Shown here: positions 34,828-44,554 of the stretch, piece by piece
How the letters are laid out: the number at the start of each line of letters is the position of its first letter
Numbering within the stretch: the first letter of the stretch is position 1
Assembly: GCF_901472495.1 (NCBI RefSeq)
Contig: NZ_LR590469.1
Span: forward strand, 2,356,001-2,420,000
Length of the DNA: 64,000 nucleotides
Source of the DNA: Yersinia enterocolitica subsp. enterocolitica
GTDB lineage: Bacteria > Pseudomonadota > Gammaproteobacteria > Enterobacterales > Enterobacteriaceae
Reading direction: 5' to 3'
Made by a program: the position numbers and the translations under genes
Notes under the pieces: model-generated
Databases searched by the model: none
Told to the model about the DNA's origin: nothing
What the model saw: the letters and a program-made list of their open reading frames with translations, nothing else

Positions 34828-35781
34828 ATGCCCGCAATTTCCCTACGACAAATAGAAATTTTTCATGGTGTTATGACCACCGGTAATCTGACTGAAGCCG
34901 CATTATTACTCCAAACGTCACAACCTACCGTCAGCCGCGAATTGGCTCGTTTTGAGCAATTAGTCCAATTAAAACTGTTTGATCGTGTGCGCGGGCGGCT
35001 GTACCCCACCGTGCAAGGCTTGCGCTTATTTGAAGAGGTTCAGCGCTCCTATTATGGGCTTGATCGTATTAAACAGGCTGCCGAAGGGATACGCCAATTC
35101 CAACATGCGCAGCTTTCTATTGCCTGCCTGCCAGTATTTTCTCAGTCATTGCTTCCAGCGGTGTGTAAACCTTTTATTGACCGCTATCCGGAAGTTAGCC
35201 TGAGCGTTATCCCGCAAGAATCACCTTTATTAGAAGAATGGCTTTCGGCCCAGCGGCACGACCTCGGCTTGACAGAGAATACACAAACCCCTGCGGGCAC
35301 GGTGCGCCATGCGCTGATGACCGTAAATGAAGTTTGCGTATTACCCTGCGGCCACCCCTTGCAGGAAAAAGCCGTACTGACTCCGCAAGATTTTCAGGGC
35401 GAGAACTTTATCAGCCTGTCAGTCACCGACAGTTATCGCCAGTTATTAGATAATCTCTTTACCGAACAAGGTATTAATAGAAGATTAGTTTTGGAAACTC
35501 ATAGCGCAGCTTCAGTTTGTGCCATGGTGCGAGAAGGCGTGGGGGTCTCTATTGTTAATCCATTAACCGCTCTGGATTATATTGGCGCCGGAGTCAATGA
35601 AGGTGTTTGCATACGGCCATTCAGTGTTGATATTCCTTTTACTATCAGCTTGATACAACCGATACATCGCCCATCATCCAGCCTGGTCGATACCTTCATT
35701 GAGCATTTAAAACAGCAGGCAATCACCTTCCAACAACGTCTGGCGGCGGTGATTGCCCAACACAACTCATCTCTTAATTAA
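34828..35781 (+). CDS. lysR: LysR, transcriptional activator of lysA
   Basis: Prototype LysR-family regulator that activates lysA with diaminopimelate and represses itself. The start at 34828 is preferred over 34783 because AGGAG lies just upstream and the protein then begins PAISLRQIEIFHGVM like E. coli. 317 residues: N-terminal winged helix-turn-helix with LLQTSQPTVSRELARFEQ, then the effector domain containing the conserved SIACLPVFSQS and QESPLLEEWLSAQRHDLGLT. The 166 bp shared with lysA should hold the binding site. It overlaps the next, convergent gene by 4 bp. Confidence 0.96.
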   Translation: MPAISLRQIEIFHGVMTTGNLTEAALLLQTSQPTVSRELARFEQLVQLKLFDRVRGRLYPTVQGLRLFEEVQRSYYGLDRIKQAAEGIRQFQHAQLSIACLPVFSQSLLPAVCKPFIDRYPEVSLSVIPQESPLLEEWLSAQRHDLGLTENTQTPAGTVRHALMTVNEVCVLPCGHPLQEKAVLTPQDFQGENFISLSVTDSYRQLLDNLFTEQGINRRLVLETHSAASVCAMVREGVGVSIVNPLTALDYIGAGVNEGVCIRPFSVDIPFTISLIQPIHRPSSSLVDTFIEHLKQQAITFQQRLAAVIAQHNSSLN

Positions 35782-36938
35782 AGCGCAGTAGCCTTACCGG
35801 CGCGCGTCCGGGAAAACGTAAACAGACACAACAGCAAACCAACAACAGCCAGTGCAGCGGCGGCTAGCGGGACGACGGTCAATCCCAATCCAGTGGCAAT
35901 CACCACACCTCCGACCCACGCACCTAAAGCATTGCCAACGTTAAAGGCCGCAATATTAAGTGTTGATACCAGATTAGGGGCTTTTTTACCGTAAGCGACC
36001 ACATTAATTTGCAAGGCAGGCACGGCTGAAAATGCCGCAGCAGACCACAAGAAGAGTGTCACTTCCGCGGCCAGTAATGAGTAACTTGTCCAACTGAATA
36101 GAGCGGAAAATATCGCGATGAGTAGGAAAGTCGTCGTCAGGCTCACGGATAAACGCCAATCCGCCAACCGCCCACCCACAATATTGCCCAATGTCAGGCC
36201 CACGCCCATCAACAACAAGGTCCAACTGATGCCATGCTCAGAAACCTGAGTCACTTCAGTCAGAATTGGGGCGATATAAGTAAACAGGGCAAACATAGCC
36301 GCGGCAAAAAAGACCGTCATCAGCAATGATAACCAGATCCCCCCTCCGCGCAGCGCGGCGATCTCCTTACGTAACTCGGTTGGGGCTTCCTCCTGAGAAG
36401 AAGGTAACTTGCGGTAGAGTGCTGCCAATGATAATAAACCGATGACCGAAACAACCCAGAATGTTGAGCGCCAGCCGAAAGCTTGCCCCAAAGCAGTTCC
36501 CAAAGGAACCCCCAGCACATTGGCAAGTGTCAGGCCGGTGAACATCAGAGCCACTGCGGATGCCCGTCTATTAGGGGCCACCAAATTAGAAGCAACCACG
36601 GCGCCAATACCAAAAAAGGCCCCATGACTCAATGCGGTAATAACCCTGGCTAACATCAGGAAATCATAACTGTATGCCAGTGCGCACATCAGGTTACCAA
36701 TGATGAAAATCACCATTAATAACAATAGTGTCTTTTTACGTGGCAATTTGGCGGTCAGAACAGCCATGATAGGCGCGCCGATAGCCACTCCCAATGCATA
36801 CCCGCTGATTAACCAACCTGCCGTTGGAATCGAAATGTGCAGATCACCCGCCACCTGAGGCAGCAGCCCCATGATGACAAATTCAGTGGTACCAATAGCA
36901 AAAGCACTTAGTGCTAATGCCAGCAGCGCAACAGGCAT
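35778..36938 (-). CDS. MFS exporter of the AraJ/YdhP type
   Basis: 386 residues with about 12 membrane helices, starting LALALSAFAIGTTEFVIMGLLPQ, the drug:H+ antiporter-1 signature found in AraJ, YdhP and chloramphenicol or sugar exporters. Motif A is present as the loop LTAKLPRKKTLLL. The substrate cannot be told. It reads toward lysR and stands alone; the 486-bp gap upstream contains an ERIC element. Confidence 0.85.
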   Translation of the reverse strand: MPVALLALALSAFAIGTTEFVIMGLLPQVAGDLHISIPTAGWLISGYALGVAIGAPIMAVLTAKLPRKKTLLLLMVIFIIGNLMCALAYSYDFLMLARVITALSHGAFFGIGAVVASNLVAPNRRASAVALMFTGLTLANVLGVPLGTALGQAFGWRSTFWVVSVIGLLSLAALYRKLPSSQEEAPTELRKEIAALRGGGIWLSLLMTVFFAAAMFALFTYIAPILTEVTQVSEHGISWTLLLMGVGLTLGNIVGGRLADWRLSVSLTTTFLLIAIFSALFSWTSYSLLAAEVTLFLWSAAAFSAVPALQINVVAYGKKAPNLVSTLNIAAFNVGNALGAWVGGVVIATGLGLTVVPLAAAALAVVGLLLCLFTFSRTRAGKATAL

Positions 36939-37087
36939 AATAAAGCTCCCAGGCAGATCAAAATGTTACCAGTAATGATTAATTAACCGGTACGTTGTAG
37001 TGAGAAAAAAAAGGTAGATGAGGGCCGAATTGCCGAATAAAGCCGCAATAACCCTATTATTTATAATTATTTAATATCTCAATTTGC

Positions 37088-37216
<129 letters not shown>

Positions 37217-37424
37217 CCCAATCGAATTCAAGGTGACGGGTACAGATAGAAATAGCATGAGTTAAGGAATAATGACCAGTAATGAACAGAGTTATAACTA
37301 GCATGATAAGTAATATATTTTTCTCTTCATTGATAACTGAATGAAATTCAAAATAATTTAAGCTCTGCGCCAATAATAAAAATATGTTTGAGAATGTAAC
37401 CGCGCAGCTAACATCGCTGCGGTT

Positions 37425-38321
37425 TCAATTAGGTAGGGGGTGGGTAGTAAACCACTCCACCAGAAAGTCTAGCATCGACCTTAATGTGGCTGGCATTTGT
37501 CGGCGCGAAGTATAGATACCATAAATTCCCATCGCCTGCGGCTGATAATCGGGCAATAACCTGATTAACTCACCACTGGCAATATACGGCGCGGCAGAGT
37601 AACTGGGCTGCAAAGTAATACCGGCACCCTCTAGTGCTCCGCTGAGTAGAACAACTGATTCATTGGCACTGAGATTTCCGCCTACTGCAACCGATGATTT
37701 AACACCCTGTTGGTCAAAATGCCATAAGCTTTTGCCAAAATAAGAGTATGTCAGGCAGTTGTGAACGGCCAAATCAGGTGGAGTTTTCGGCGTTCCTTTG
37801 GCTGACAGGTAACTCGGCGCAGCACAAACAACTGAATGGCAGATAGATAGCGGACGAGCGATTAAGTTTGGATCTAAATCATTAGTAATGCGCAGTGCTA
37901 AATCAATACGTTCCTCTACCAGATTGACGGACCGGTTATTCATTTGTAAATCGACTGCGACCTGAGGATAACGGCGTAAATAGTCAGTAACAGCTATCGC
38001 TACTGCACTTTGCCCGAGGGATTGAGAGCAACTGATCCGCAATAAACCGCGCAGTTCTTCATTTTCTTGCCCCTCGATTAAATCCATGTCCTTAGCAAAT
38101 TCAAGCATATGCCGACAACGCGCCAGGGTCGCTTCCCCCGCATGAGTTAAACTTAACTTACGGGTTGTCCGGTGCAACAAACGAGCTCCGGCCCACTGCT
38201 CCATCTCAGCCAAATATCGTGTCACCATAGCTCGCGACATCTCCAAAGCCTCCGCAGCGGCAATCATACTGCCCCGCTCAACAATGGTGACAAAGACCTC
38301 TGCTGCGGTAATTCTATCCAT
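37425..38321 (-). CDS. LysR-family transcriptional regulator
   Basis: 298 residues. N-terminal helix-turn-helix ITAAEVFVTIVERGSMIAAA and LEMSRAMVTRYLAEME, followed by a CrgA/DsdC-like effector domain (LLRISCSQSLGQSAVAIAVT). It is divergent from the beta-lactamase-fold gene across 107 bp, the usual layout for a LysR regulator acting on its neighbour, so it probably controls 38429-40023. The effector is unknown. Confidence 0.88.
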   Translation of the reverse strand: MDRITAAEVFVTIVERGSMIAAAEALEMSRAMVTRYLAEMEQWAGARLLHRTTRKLSLTHAGEATLARCRHMLEFAKDMDLIEGQENEELRGLLRISCSQSLGQSAVAIAVTDYLRRYPQVAVDLQMNNRSVNLVEERIDLALRITNDLDPNLIARPLSICHSVVCAAPSYLSAKGTPKTPPDLAVHNCLTYSYFGKSLWHFDQQGVKSSVAVGGNLSANESVVLLSGALEGAGITLQPSYSAAPYIASGELIRLLPDYQPQAMGIYGIYTSRRQMPATLRSMLDFLVEWFTTHPLPN

Positions 38322-38428
38322 AATTAGCTCGATTTAAGCAACAAATAATTGTCCATTATCGGGTTTTTCTATCGATATAAGCAATCTATTATCTAGCCCA
38401 TACCCCAGTCACTCTCAGGAAAATAAAC

Positions 38429-39316
38429 ATGTTAAATAAAACACTATTGCAAATGGCCTTTGCCGGCCTGACAACTTTCGCTGCTGTATCAACAGCTCAT
38501 GCCGCTGAACAGCTAAAAATAGAAGTCTATAATCCCGGAGAAAAAAGCATCTTCCCGGTATCATCTGAAATTATTAGCGGTAAAACAGAAGTAGCTCTGA
38601 TTGATGCGCAATTTCAGCGCAATGATGCTGAAACTCTAGTGAAGAAAATTAAGCAAAGCGGCAAAAAGCTGACCACTATTTATATCAGCCAGGCAGATCC
38701 TGATTTCTATTTCGGTCTGGATGTCATTACCAAAGCATTCCCACAAGCCAAAGTCATCGCCACACCGCAAACTATTGAAGAAATTAAGGCCACTAAAGAG
38801 GGGAAAATGGCTTATTGGAGTCCAATTCTCAAAGAGAATGCCCCAACACAAGTCATTATTCCGCAAGAATTGCAAGGCAAAAGCTTTACTGTTGATGGGC
38901 AGGAAATTAGCGTCGAAGGCTTAGATGGGCCATCGCCAGAAAAGACATTTGTCTGGATCCCGTCATTGAAAGCAGTGGTAGGTGGTGTCGCGGTCTCAGG
39001 CAATATTCATTTATGGATCGCCGATACTCAAACTCCTGAGTCTCGCCAGAATTGGCTGACAACACTGGAAAAAATCAAAACATTGAAACCCGTCACCGTA
39101 GTTCCGGGACATTATCTTGATAACGCGCCACAAACATTGGCATCAGTGACCTTTACTCAAAACTATTTAACCACGTTAAATGCAGAGATTCCCAAAGCAA
39201 AAGATTCTGCGGAATTGATTACAGCAATGAAAAAACATTATCCCGAGCTGAAAGATGAATCTAGCCTGGAATTAAGTGCCAAGGTACTTAAAAACGAAAT
39301 GAAATGGCCACAATAA
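38429..39316 (+). CDS. Exported metallo-beta-lactamase-fold protein with altered metal site
   Basis: 295 residues with a Sec signal peptide (cleavage after AHA, residue 25). The fold is recognisable from VALIDAQFQRNDAETLV, the strand before the metal loop, and VVPGHYLDN near the end. Where active enzymes have HxHxDH this one has QADPDF (residues 88-93): all three histidines are gone and only the aspartate remains. Later histidines (GNIHLWIAD, PGHY) are kept. It is probably not a classical two-zinc hydrolase. It is followed after 62 bp by the DsbA-like gene, likely one transcript. Confidence 0.8.
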   Translation: MLNKTLLQMAFAGLTTFAAVSTAHAAEQLKIEVYNPGEKSIFPVSSEIISGKTEVALIDAQFQRNDAETLVKKIKQSGKKLTTIYISQADPDFYFGLDVITKAFPQAKVIATPQTIEEIKATKEGKMAYWSPILKENAPTQVIIPQELQGKSFTVDGQEISVEGLDGPSPEKTFVWIPSLKAVVGGVAVSGNIHLWIADTQTPESRQNWLTTLEKIKTLKPVTVVPGHYLDNAPQTLASVTFTQNYLTTLNAEIPKAKDSAELITAMKKHYPELKDESSLELSAKVLKNEMKWPQ

Positions 39317-39378
39317 ACACCATTAACTCTAATCGTTGCTAAATTAGCACGTCAGAAAAGATAATTGAGGAAGATACG

Positions 39379-40023
39379 ATGGCAGCCACAAAGTTACATT
39401 ACATTTTTGATCCACTCTGTGGCTGGTGCTATGGCGCGGCACCACTGGTAAAAGTCGCACAAGATATTCCTAAACTCATGTTGGTATTACATGGTGGCGG
39501 AATGATGTCTGGGGCTAATCGTCGCCAGATAGACAGCCAGTGGCGTGGATATGTAATGCCCCATGACCGACGTATTGCGCAGCTCACTGGGCAAATTTTT
39601 GGTGACGACTACTTTAATAAATTACTCAATGATACCTCAGTTATTATGGACTCCACGCCACCGATTGCCGCCATTCTGGCAATGGAAGAACTTGCGGGTC
39701 GCGGTGCAGCGATGCTTCATCGCATCCAACACGCTCATTATGTTGAAGGCCATCGTATTACAGATACCCGCGTATTAACTGAACTGGCGGTGGAACTTGG
39801 GCTGAATAGTGATGAATTTATTCATACCTACAATACTGCACTAATAACATCCAGCCAACATATTGCTGAAAGCCGCACATTACTGGCTAAAGTACATGGG
39901 CACGGCTTCCCAACCTTTGCGCTGGAAGACGAGCAGGGAAAAATAACGCCTTTACCTGCTAATGAATATTATGGAAATCCGTCTGGCTGGCACGAATTAT
40001 TAACCACTATCGTGGCACATTAA
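39379..40023 (+). CDS. DsbA/FrnE-like thioredoxin-fold oxidoreductase
   Basis: 214 residues starting LHYIFDPLCGWCYGAAPLV: a DSBA-domain protein with active-site CGWC at residues 14-17 and the cis-proline loop HGFPTFALED near residue 180. No signal peptide, so it is probably cytoplasmic, as for FrnE-type proteins linked to stress and to thiol chemistry. GAGGAAG lies upstream. It shares the LysR-controlled unit with the exported protein before it; why the two go together is unclear. Confidence 0.85.
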   Translation: MAATKLHYIFDPLCGWCYGAAPLVKVAQDIPKLMLVLHGGGMMSGANRRQIDSQWRGYVMPHDRRIAQLTGQIFGDDYFNKLLNDTSVIMDSTPPIAAILAMEELAGRGAAMLHRIQHAHYVEGHRITDTRVLTELAVELGLNSDEFIHTYNTALITSSQHIAESRTLLAKVHGHGFPTFALEDEQGKITPLPANEYYGNPSGWHELLTTIVAH

Positions 40024-40027
40024 AAAC

Positions 40028-41692
40028 TCACAGCGACCTCCTCATTAATATGTTGAGGGGGCGTACTGTGACAGGTAAACAAAAACGCGCCACCGACTGG
40101 TTTAACTGAAATATTTGTTTCTGCAACACTTCAGAGGCTTGAGTGGATTGATCGACTAAATCAGCATTCAGTCGGGTGACTTCATTAATCATTCCTACCT
40201 GTGCGGTGATATCTTCAATACCTTTACTTTGTTCTTGTGATGCTGCCGATATTTCAGTCATTAAATCAGTCACTTTTATAACCGAGCCAATAATTGCACG
40301 TAAATTGTCGCCAGAGCGCCCCACCAGATTGGCACCTGCTGATATGGATTTTGAAGAGTTACCAATAAGGCGTTTAATATTCAGAGCAGAATGACCACTT
40401 TGGTGCGCTAATATTCCCACTTCACGCGCAACAACAGAGAATCCCCGCCCGTGTTGACCAGCATGAGCAGCCTCAATTGCAGCATTTAAGGCCAGAATAT
40501 TGGTCTGAAAAGCTACCGATTCTATCAAAGTGATGATCTCGGCTATCTCCTGCGAGCCCGCAGAAATATCAGCCATCGAATTAACTACGCCAGACATCAT
40601 ATCGCCACCTTGACTGGCAATATTTTTGGCTTCATTGGCCAATTGATTTGCCTGATCTGCACTCTTAGAATTCTGTTTTACACGCTCGGTAAGTTGATAC
40701 ATATTCTGTGTCGTGGCTGCTAATGACTGCGTTTGTGATTGCGTTTGCTCAGAAATACGATGGCTGTCTGCAGCGATTTGATTAACGCCAGTTAGAATAA
40801 CATCGACGCCACTGCGTACCTGGCTAACCAATACCACTAAGCCTTGTTGCATCTGGTATATGCTGACCGCCAACAGCCGAACTTCCCGGCTAGTAAAAGC
40901 GTTATGCTCAATCTGATGAGATAAATCTCCCGCAGCAATCACATGAATTTGGGCAATCAGATAATTAAGTGGCCGAATAACCCAGCGAGTCACACCTAAC
41001 CAAACAGAGAATGCAAGACACAATAAAATAACCAATGCAATGATAACCGCCTGTTTTGCCGAGGACAAAGAAGAGAGCAATTGGCTATCCATTACCGTGC
41101 GGTTTTCTTCGCTTTCCTGCAAATAACGGTAATACTTTTCAGTAAAATCACTTTGAAAACCTTGAATAGGGACTTCAAAAAAGGCATCTATATTGCTGTT
41201 CTTGACCAATCCCTGACTAATTTCTGATAGACCTTGAAACAACTGTAGATAGCTTTCCTTCAGAGCAATAAACTCAGGCCGGTCATCATGAGTCGAAACC
41301 AATAGTAACTGACGGAAATCATCTTGTGACTGCTGTATTGATTTTGTTGCTTCGCTCAAGAGACTCTGCCAACTGCCTTCAGAACCTGTCTCTTTATCCT
41401 CCATATAATAGATACCTGCCCGATTGAGTTTATCGCTGGCGATTAATAACTCCATTCTGGCGCGATCCATTAATACTTCTTGCTGATGGCTATGATGTGT
41501 TTTTTCAACATTATCTTTTGTGTTATCCAATATATGAGATAAATACCCGATGGAAAATAGTTGGAGCAAGGAGAATAGACTAATAACTAAGATAAGGCCT
41601 GATAAGATCCCGAATTTTATATTCGTAAATAAGCTTATAGATTTAACACCAGACACAAGTTTCATAACAAAAGAGCCGATGTGAGAGAACAT
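40028..41692 (-). CDS. Methyl-accepting chemotaxis protein
   Basis: 554 residues with the Tar/Tsr layout: a membrane helix near residues 25-50, a periplasmic helical-bundle sensor (about 50-210), a second helix (about 212-232), a HAMP domain and the signalling hairpin with its conserved tip ESVAFQTNILALNAAIEAAH. The C terminus lacks the NWETF tether for CheR/CheB, so its methylation would depend on other receptors. An alternative start is at 41665. The ligand is unknown. Convergent with the DsbA-like gene, 4 bp apart. Confidence 0.92.
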   Translation of the reverse strand: MFSHIGSFVMKLVSGVKSISLFTNIKFGILSGLILVISLFSLLQLFSIGYLSHILDNTKDNVEKTHHSHQQEVLMDRARMELLIASDKLNRAGIYYMEDKETGSEGSWQSLLSEATKSIQQSQDDFRQLLLVSTHDDRPEFIALKESYLQLFQGLSEISQGLVKNSNIDAFFEVPIQGFQSDFTEKYYRYLQESEENRTVMDSQLLSSLSSAKQAVIIALVILLCLAFSVWLGVTRWVIRPLNYLIAQIHVIAAGDLSHQIEHNAFTSREVRLLAVSIYQMQQGLVVLVSQVRSGVDVILTGVNQIAADSHRISEQTQSQTQSLAATTQNMYQLTERVKQNSKSADQANQLANEAKNIASQGGDMMSGVVNSMADISAGSQEIAEIITLIESVAFQTNILALNAAIEAAHAGQHGRGFSVVAREVGILAHQSGHSALNIKRLIGNSSKSISAGANLVGRSGDNLRAIIGSVIKVTDLMTEISAASQEQSKGIEDITAQVGMINEVTRLNADLVDQSTQASEVLQKQIFQLNQSVARFCLPVTVRPLNILMRRSL

Positions 41693-41783
41693 TCTTTTTA
41701 CACTAAAGTTGTGAGTAATAAGCCAATATTACGTATCAAATATGACAAATATATTTCAATAAATAGAATGACATACTCAGGCA

Positions 41784-42254
41784 TCAAATACGGGTTAACA
41801 AACGCAAGCTATTAACAGGGTGCCCCTGTGATTGCTCTATTAAAATAGTATTTTCATTTAACTGATGAAAAATAGGATAACTTACGGCATAAGGTGTATT
41901 TAAGAAATCATTCAAATAAAGGTCTTTATCCCCTTCGATGGATAGAGATAACACCTTACCTGTGAAGATGTTTTTTTTAGAATCCACCACATTAAACACT
42001 ATATTTCTCCTGGCTTTAACATAGCCATTACCATCATACACATCTGCAGATGAGTTTATTTCCCTTCCTACAATACTGATTCGTGAATAAACATGATAAA
42101 ATCCTATGGCATGTTCTAAATCATAATTAGACTCCCAGTACCCCTCCAGAGCCACCATTGGATGAAAATAGGAGTAGAATCTCCCAAATCCATATCCTAT
42201 TCCCACGCCAAACAAAACTGCTATAAACATTTTCTTAATTATTTTTTTTGGCAT
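41784..42254 (-). CDS. Small membrane-anchored partner of the ToxR-like regulator (ToxS/PsaF-type)
   Basis: 156 residues: a basic N terminus, one membrane helix at about 9-28 (MFIAVLFGVGIGYGFGRFYS), then a periplasmic domain of about 125 residues. The first codons overlap the end of the ToxR-like gene by 16 bp, so the two are co-translated. The topology and pairing match ToxS, TcpH and the Yersinia PsaF/MyfF proteins, which stabilise their membrane regulator. Sequence similarity is not obvious by eye, so the role is inferred from layout. A second possible start lies at 42230. Confidence 0.65.
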   Translation of the reverse strand: MPKKIIKKMFIAVLFGVGIGYGFGRFYSYFHPMVALEGYWESNYDLEHAIGFYHVYSRISIVGREINSSADVYDGNGYVKARRNIVFNVVDSKKNIFTGKVLSLSIEGDKDLYLNDFLNTPYAVSYPIFHQLNENTILIEQSQGHPVNSLRLLTRI

Positions 42255-42910
42255 GTTATACCTCCGTGTTGTAATTTACAGACCGTATACTCACTATTTT
42301 TTTGTTTTTTTAAGAAAATATAAGGCTCTTTATTATAGGAAGAAAAAAAATCCTTATCATGTATTTCATCTATATTTATGGTAAGAGGAAAATTTTTAAC
42401 ATTGGTAATTTTTATCTGATAATAATCAGATGTAACATTAAAAGAAGTGGCTAAACAAACACAAAACATCATGAATACAATAAATCCGCTTGCAAGATAT
42501 TTCTGTTTAGAGAGTGATTCAGTAGTATTATAAGCAAGACTATCTAATACCTCAGTTTGAGTCACTGATGAAATTTCTGAGAAGTCATTGGCTGTAAAAT
42601 TAGGCTTTACACCAAGGCAATACCCTTTTTTTGGAATCGTAGTAACCAATTCATGTTTTTTATCATTTAAAGCATGACGTAAATTACTGATGGTTTGGGT
42701 TAATGTATTGTCAGTAACGTAACTTTCACTCCATATTTTCTTTTCGATATCTTCACGAGAAAGTACATCAGGATAGTGAAAACACAGTAAAGACAACACT
42801 TCGGACTCTTTATTTCTTATCTTGATGACACTTCCCCCTTTGTTGAGGGTTCTCTTTAGTGGAGTAAAGACAATATCTCCAATAATTATGTCATTCATTT
42901 CATTTCTCAC
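42239..42910 (-). CDS. ToxR-like membrane-bound winged-helix regulator
   Basis: 223 residues. Residues about 8-103 form an OmpR/ToxR-type winged helix (LSREDIEKKIW, TDNTLTQTISNLRHAL, VTTIPKKGYCLG). One membrane helix lies at about 139-157 and a periplasmic tail of about 65 residues carries two cysteines (C211, C220), as ToxR does. Such proteins sense the periplasm and bind DNA directly. It lies 350 bp beyond gspO on the same strand, so the secretion operon or itself is a likely target. The composition is AT-rich like the island. Confidence 0.85.
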   Translation of the reverse strand: MRNEMNDIIIGDIVFTPLKRTLNKGGSVIKIRNKESEVLSLLCFHYPDVLSREDIEKKIWSESYVTDNTLTQTISNLRHALNDKKHELVTTIPKKGYCLGVKPNFTANDFSEISSVTQTEVLDSLAYNTTESLSKQKYLASGFIVFMMFCVCLATSFNVTSDYYQIKITNVKNFPLTINIDEIHDKDFFSSYNKEPYIFLKKQKNSEYTVCKLQHGGITCQKK

Positions 42911-43262
42911 ACTTAAAAATATAATTTAAAAACCAACATCAACAATACCATCGGTGTCTTACTATAAGATCATAAAAAAAACAAAACCAAAAACTTCAAG
43001 TAAAAAACAACAGTTATAGAGAAGTTAATGAAAAACAGAAAAGTCTATCAAAATACACTAATGAATCATAAAAAACGAACACCATAGGGATGTGAGTTAT
43101 AAGATACAGCTTATAACGCAACAATAACAATTTAAAAAAAAGATAAATACAGAAACCTAATTTTTATAGTACTATAATTAACTTAACAAAATAAAGACAC
43201 ATGCAGATGATTTATTACAATAAAAATAAAGTATCATAAAGATGGAGTTATTATCCCCACCA
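42911..43262. other. Intergenic region between gspO and the ToxR-like gene
   Basis: A 352-bp AT-rich gap with no gene. It contains a perfect 8-bp inverted repeat, GTTATAAG (43096-43103) and CTTATAAC (43110-43117), loop ATACAG, and a TTATAGTACTATAA palindrome near 43166. These could be a terminator for the gsp operon, a regulator site, or both. The promoter of the ToxR-like gene must lie in its lower end. Confidence 0.5.
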
Positions 43263-44096
43263 TTAACATAATAAACAAGTGACAGATTCACCCCAAAACA
43301 AATACACCAAGCCGGTCAATGAAATATAAGGGCCAAATGCAACATACTTAACTTTCTCTCTCGAGAATTTATTAATAATCACATACGCAACAACCCCAAA
43401 CAGGGAAGACAGTAATATGATAAAAGGTACGGCTGCTACGCCAAACCAGGCACCTAACGCTGCCATTAACTTAAAATCACCATATCCCATACCATCAATA
43501 CCTTTGAGGATTTTGAATATCCAGTTAGGTAACCATAGAAAAAGATAGCCGCATACAGCACCTAGTACATAAAATGATAATGGAAGAAAAGCATTATACA
43601 TATTTAAAAGAAGACCGCACCACAATAATGGCTGGGTAATACAATTAGGTAAAAGGTAACAATCAATATCAATAAAAACTAAAACTATAAGTCCCCAAAC
43701 CAATAGTATATTAAAAAAACCAAATTTATCATCATGAAAAAACAAAATAGTGACTAGAGTTAAAATAACAGTAAGTATCTCAACAATTATATATCTCAGA
43801 CTTATTCTCTGATTACAACATTGTGCTATACCTTGTAGATAAAACCACCCTAATATGGGTATGCTATATTTATACGGTAAGGAACTCAGGCAATTTGGAC
43901 AAAATGACTTTGGGAAAAACAGATTAAAATCGTTTTTATAAATAGTTACTTTATTATGATCTAATGCATTTCCCGGGAAGGTATTCGAAAGCATGATTGG
44001 GAGACGATAAATAACAACATTTAAAATATTTCCCACATATAGACCAAGCACTATATAAAACAAAATACTAATTAAAAAAAATATATCAAATGACAT
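43263..44096 (-). CDS. gspO: Type II secretion prepilin peptidase GspO
   Basis: Cleaves and methylates the pseudopilin leaders. From the ATG at 44096 (AAGG 9 bases upstream; an upstream GTG at 44126 lies inside gspM) it has 277 residues and about eight membrane helices. Catalytic aspartates are in FIDIDCYLLPN and GMGYGDFKL. The cytoplasmic zinc loop has CPNC but then QCCNQ instead of a second CxxC, so metal binding may be weakened. Last gene of the gsp cluster. Confidence 0.93.
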   Translation of the reverse strand: MSFDIFFLISILFYIVLGLYVGNILNVVIYRLPIMLSNTFPGNALDHNKVTIYKNDFNLFFPKSFCPNCLSSLPYKYSIPILGWFYLQGIAQCCNQRISLRYIIVEILTVILTLVTILFFHDDKFGFFNILLVWGLIVLVFIDIDCYLLPNCITQPLLWCGLLLNMYNAFLPLSFYVLGAVCGYLFLWLPNWIFKILKGIDGMGYGDFKLMAALGAWFGVAAVPFIILLSSLFGVVAYVIINKFSREKVKYVAFGPYISLTGLVYLFWGESVTCLLC

Positions 44097-44110
44097 TTTT
44101 ATATACCTTA

Positions 44111-44554
44111 CTATGATTTTTTCCACAGATGCATATCGTAATTAATATAATTACCGCCCTCAATAAACCTTATATCTAAATAAATTATTTCAATATTTTC
44201 ATTCTGTGTCAGCGTGAAGAAAATATCAATGAACTTAGTAACCTGACTATTTTCAACAGTGAGTGAAATATAGTCATGAGTCATTCCTGTAAGTTTAATC
44301 TTAATGGCTTCATCATTAAAAAATGTATTTAAAACATTACCAATACGATCATTTAAATGATCGTTAACCTTAGATTTCGAAACCTTCTCCATTTTTAGTT
44401 TTTCAGCTAAAGATGAATAACCTACAAGTTTACTATACAATAAAGAGTGTTTTGCTAATAGGTCTTTAACCTCCAATGAGATACTCAAACTAAAGAAAAA
44501 ACAAGCAAATGCCATAATCAATGTAGAAATAACCACAATATTTTTCAGGTTCAT
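44111..44554 (-). CDS. gspM: Type II secretion protein GspM
   Basis: 147 residues with one N-terminal membrane helix (about 5-27) and a small periplasmic domain. Identified by position after gspL, size and topology; GspM sequences are poorly conserved. It is the inner-membrane platform partner of GspL. It overlaps gspL by 4 bp (ATGA). Confidence 0.75.
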   Translation of the reverse strand: MNLKNIVVISTLIMAFACFFFSLSISLEVKDLLAKHSLLYSKLVGYSSLAEKLKMEKVSKSKVNDHLNDRIGNVLNTFFNDEAIKIKLTGMTHDYISLTVENSQVTKFIDIFFTLTQNENIEIIYLDIRFIEGGNYINYDMHLWKKS

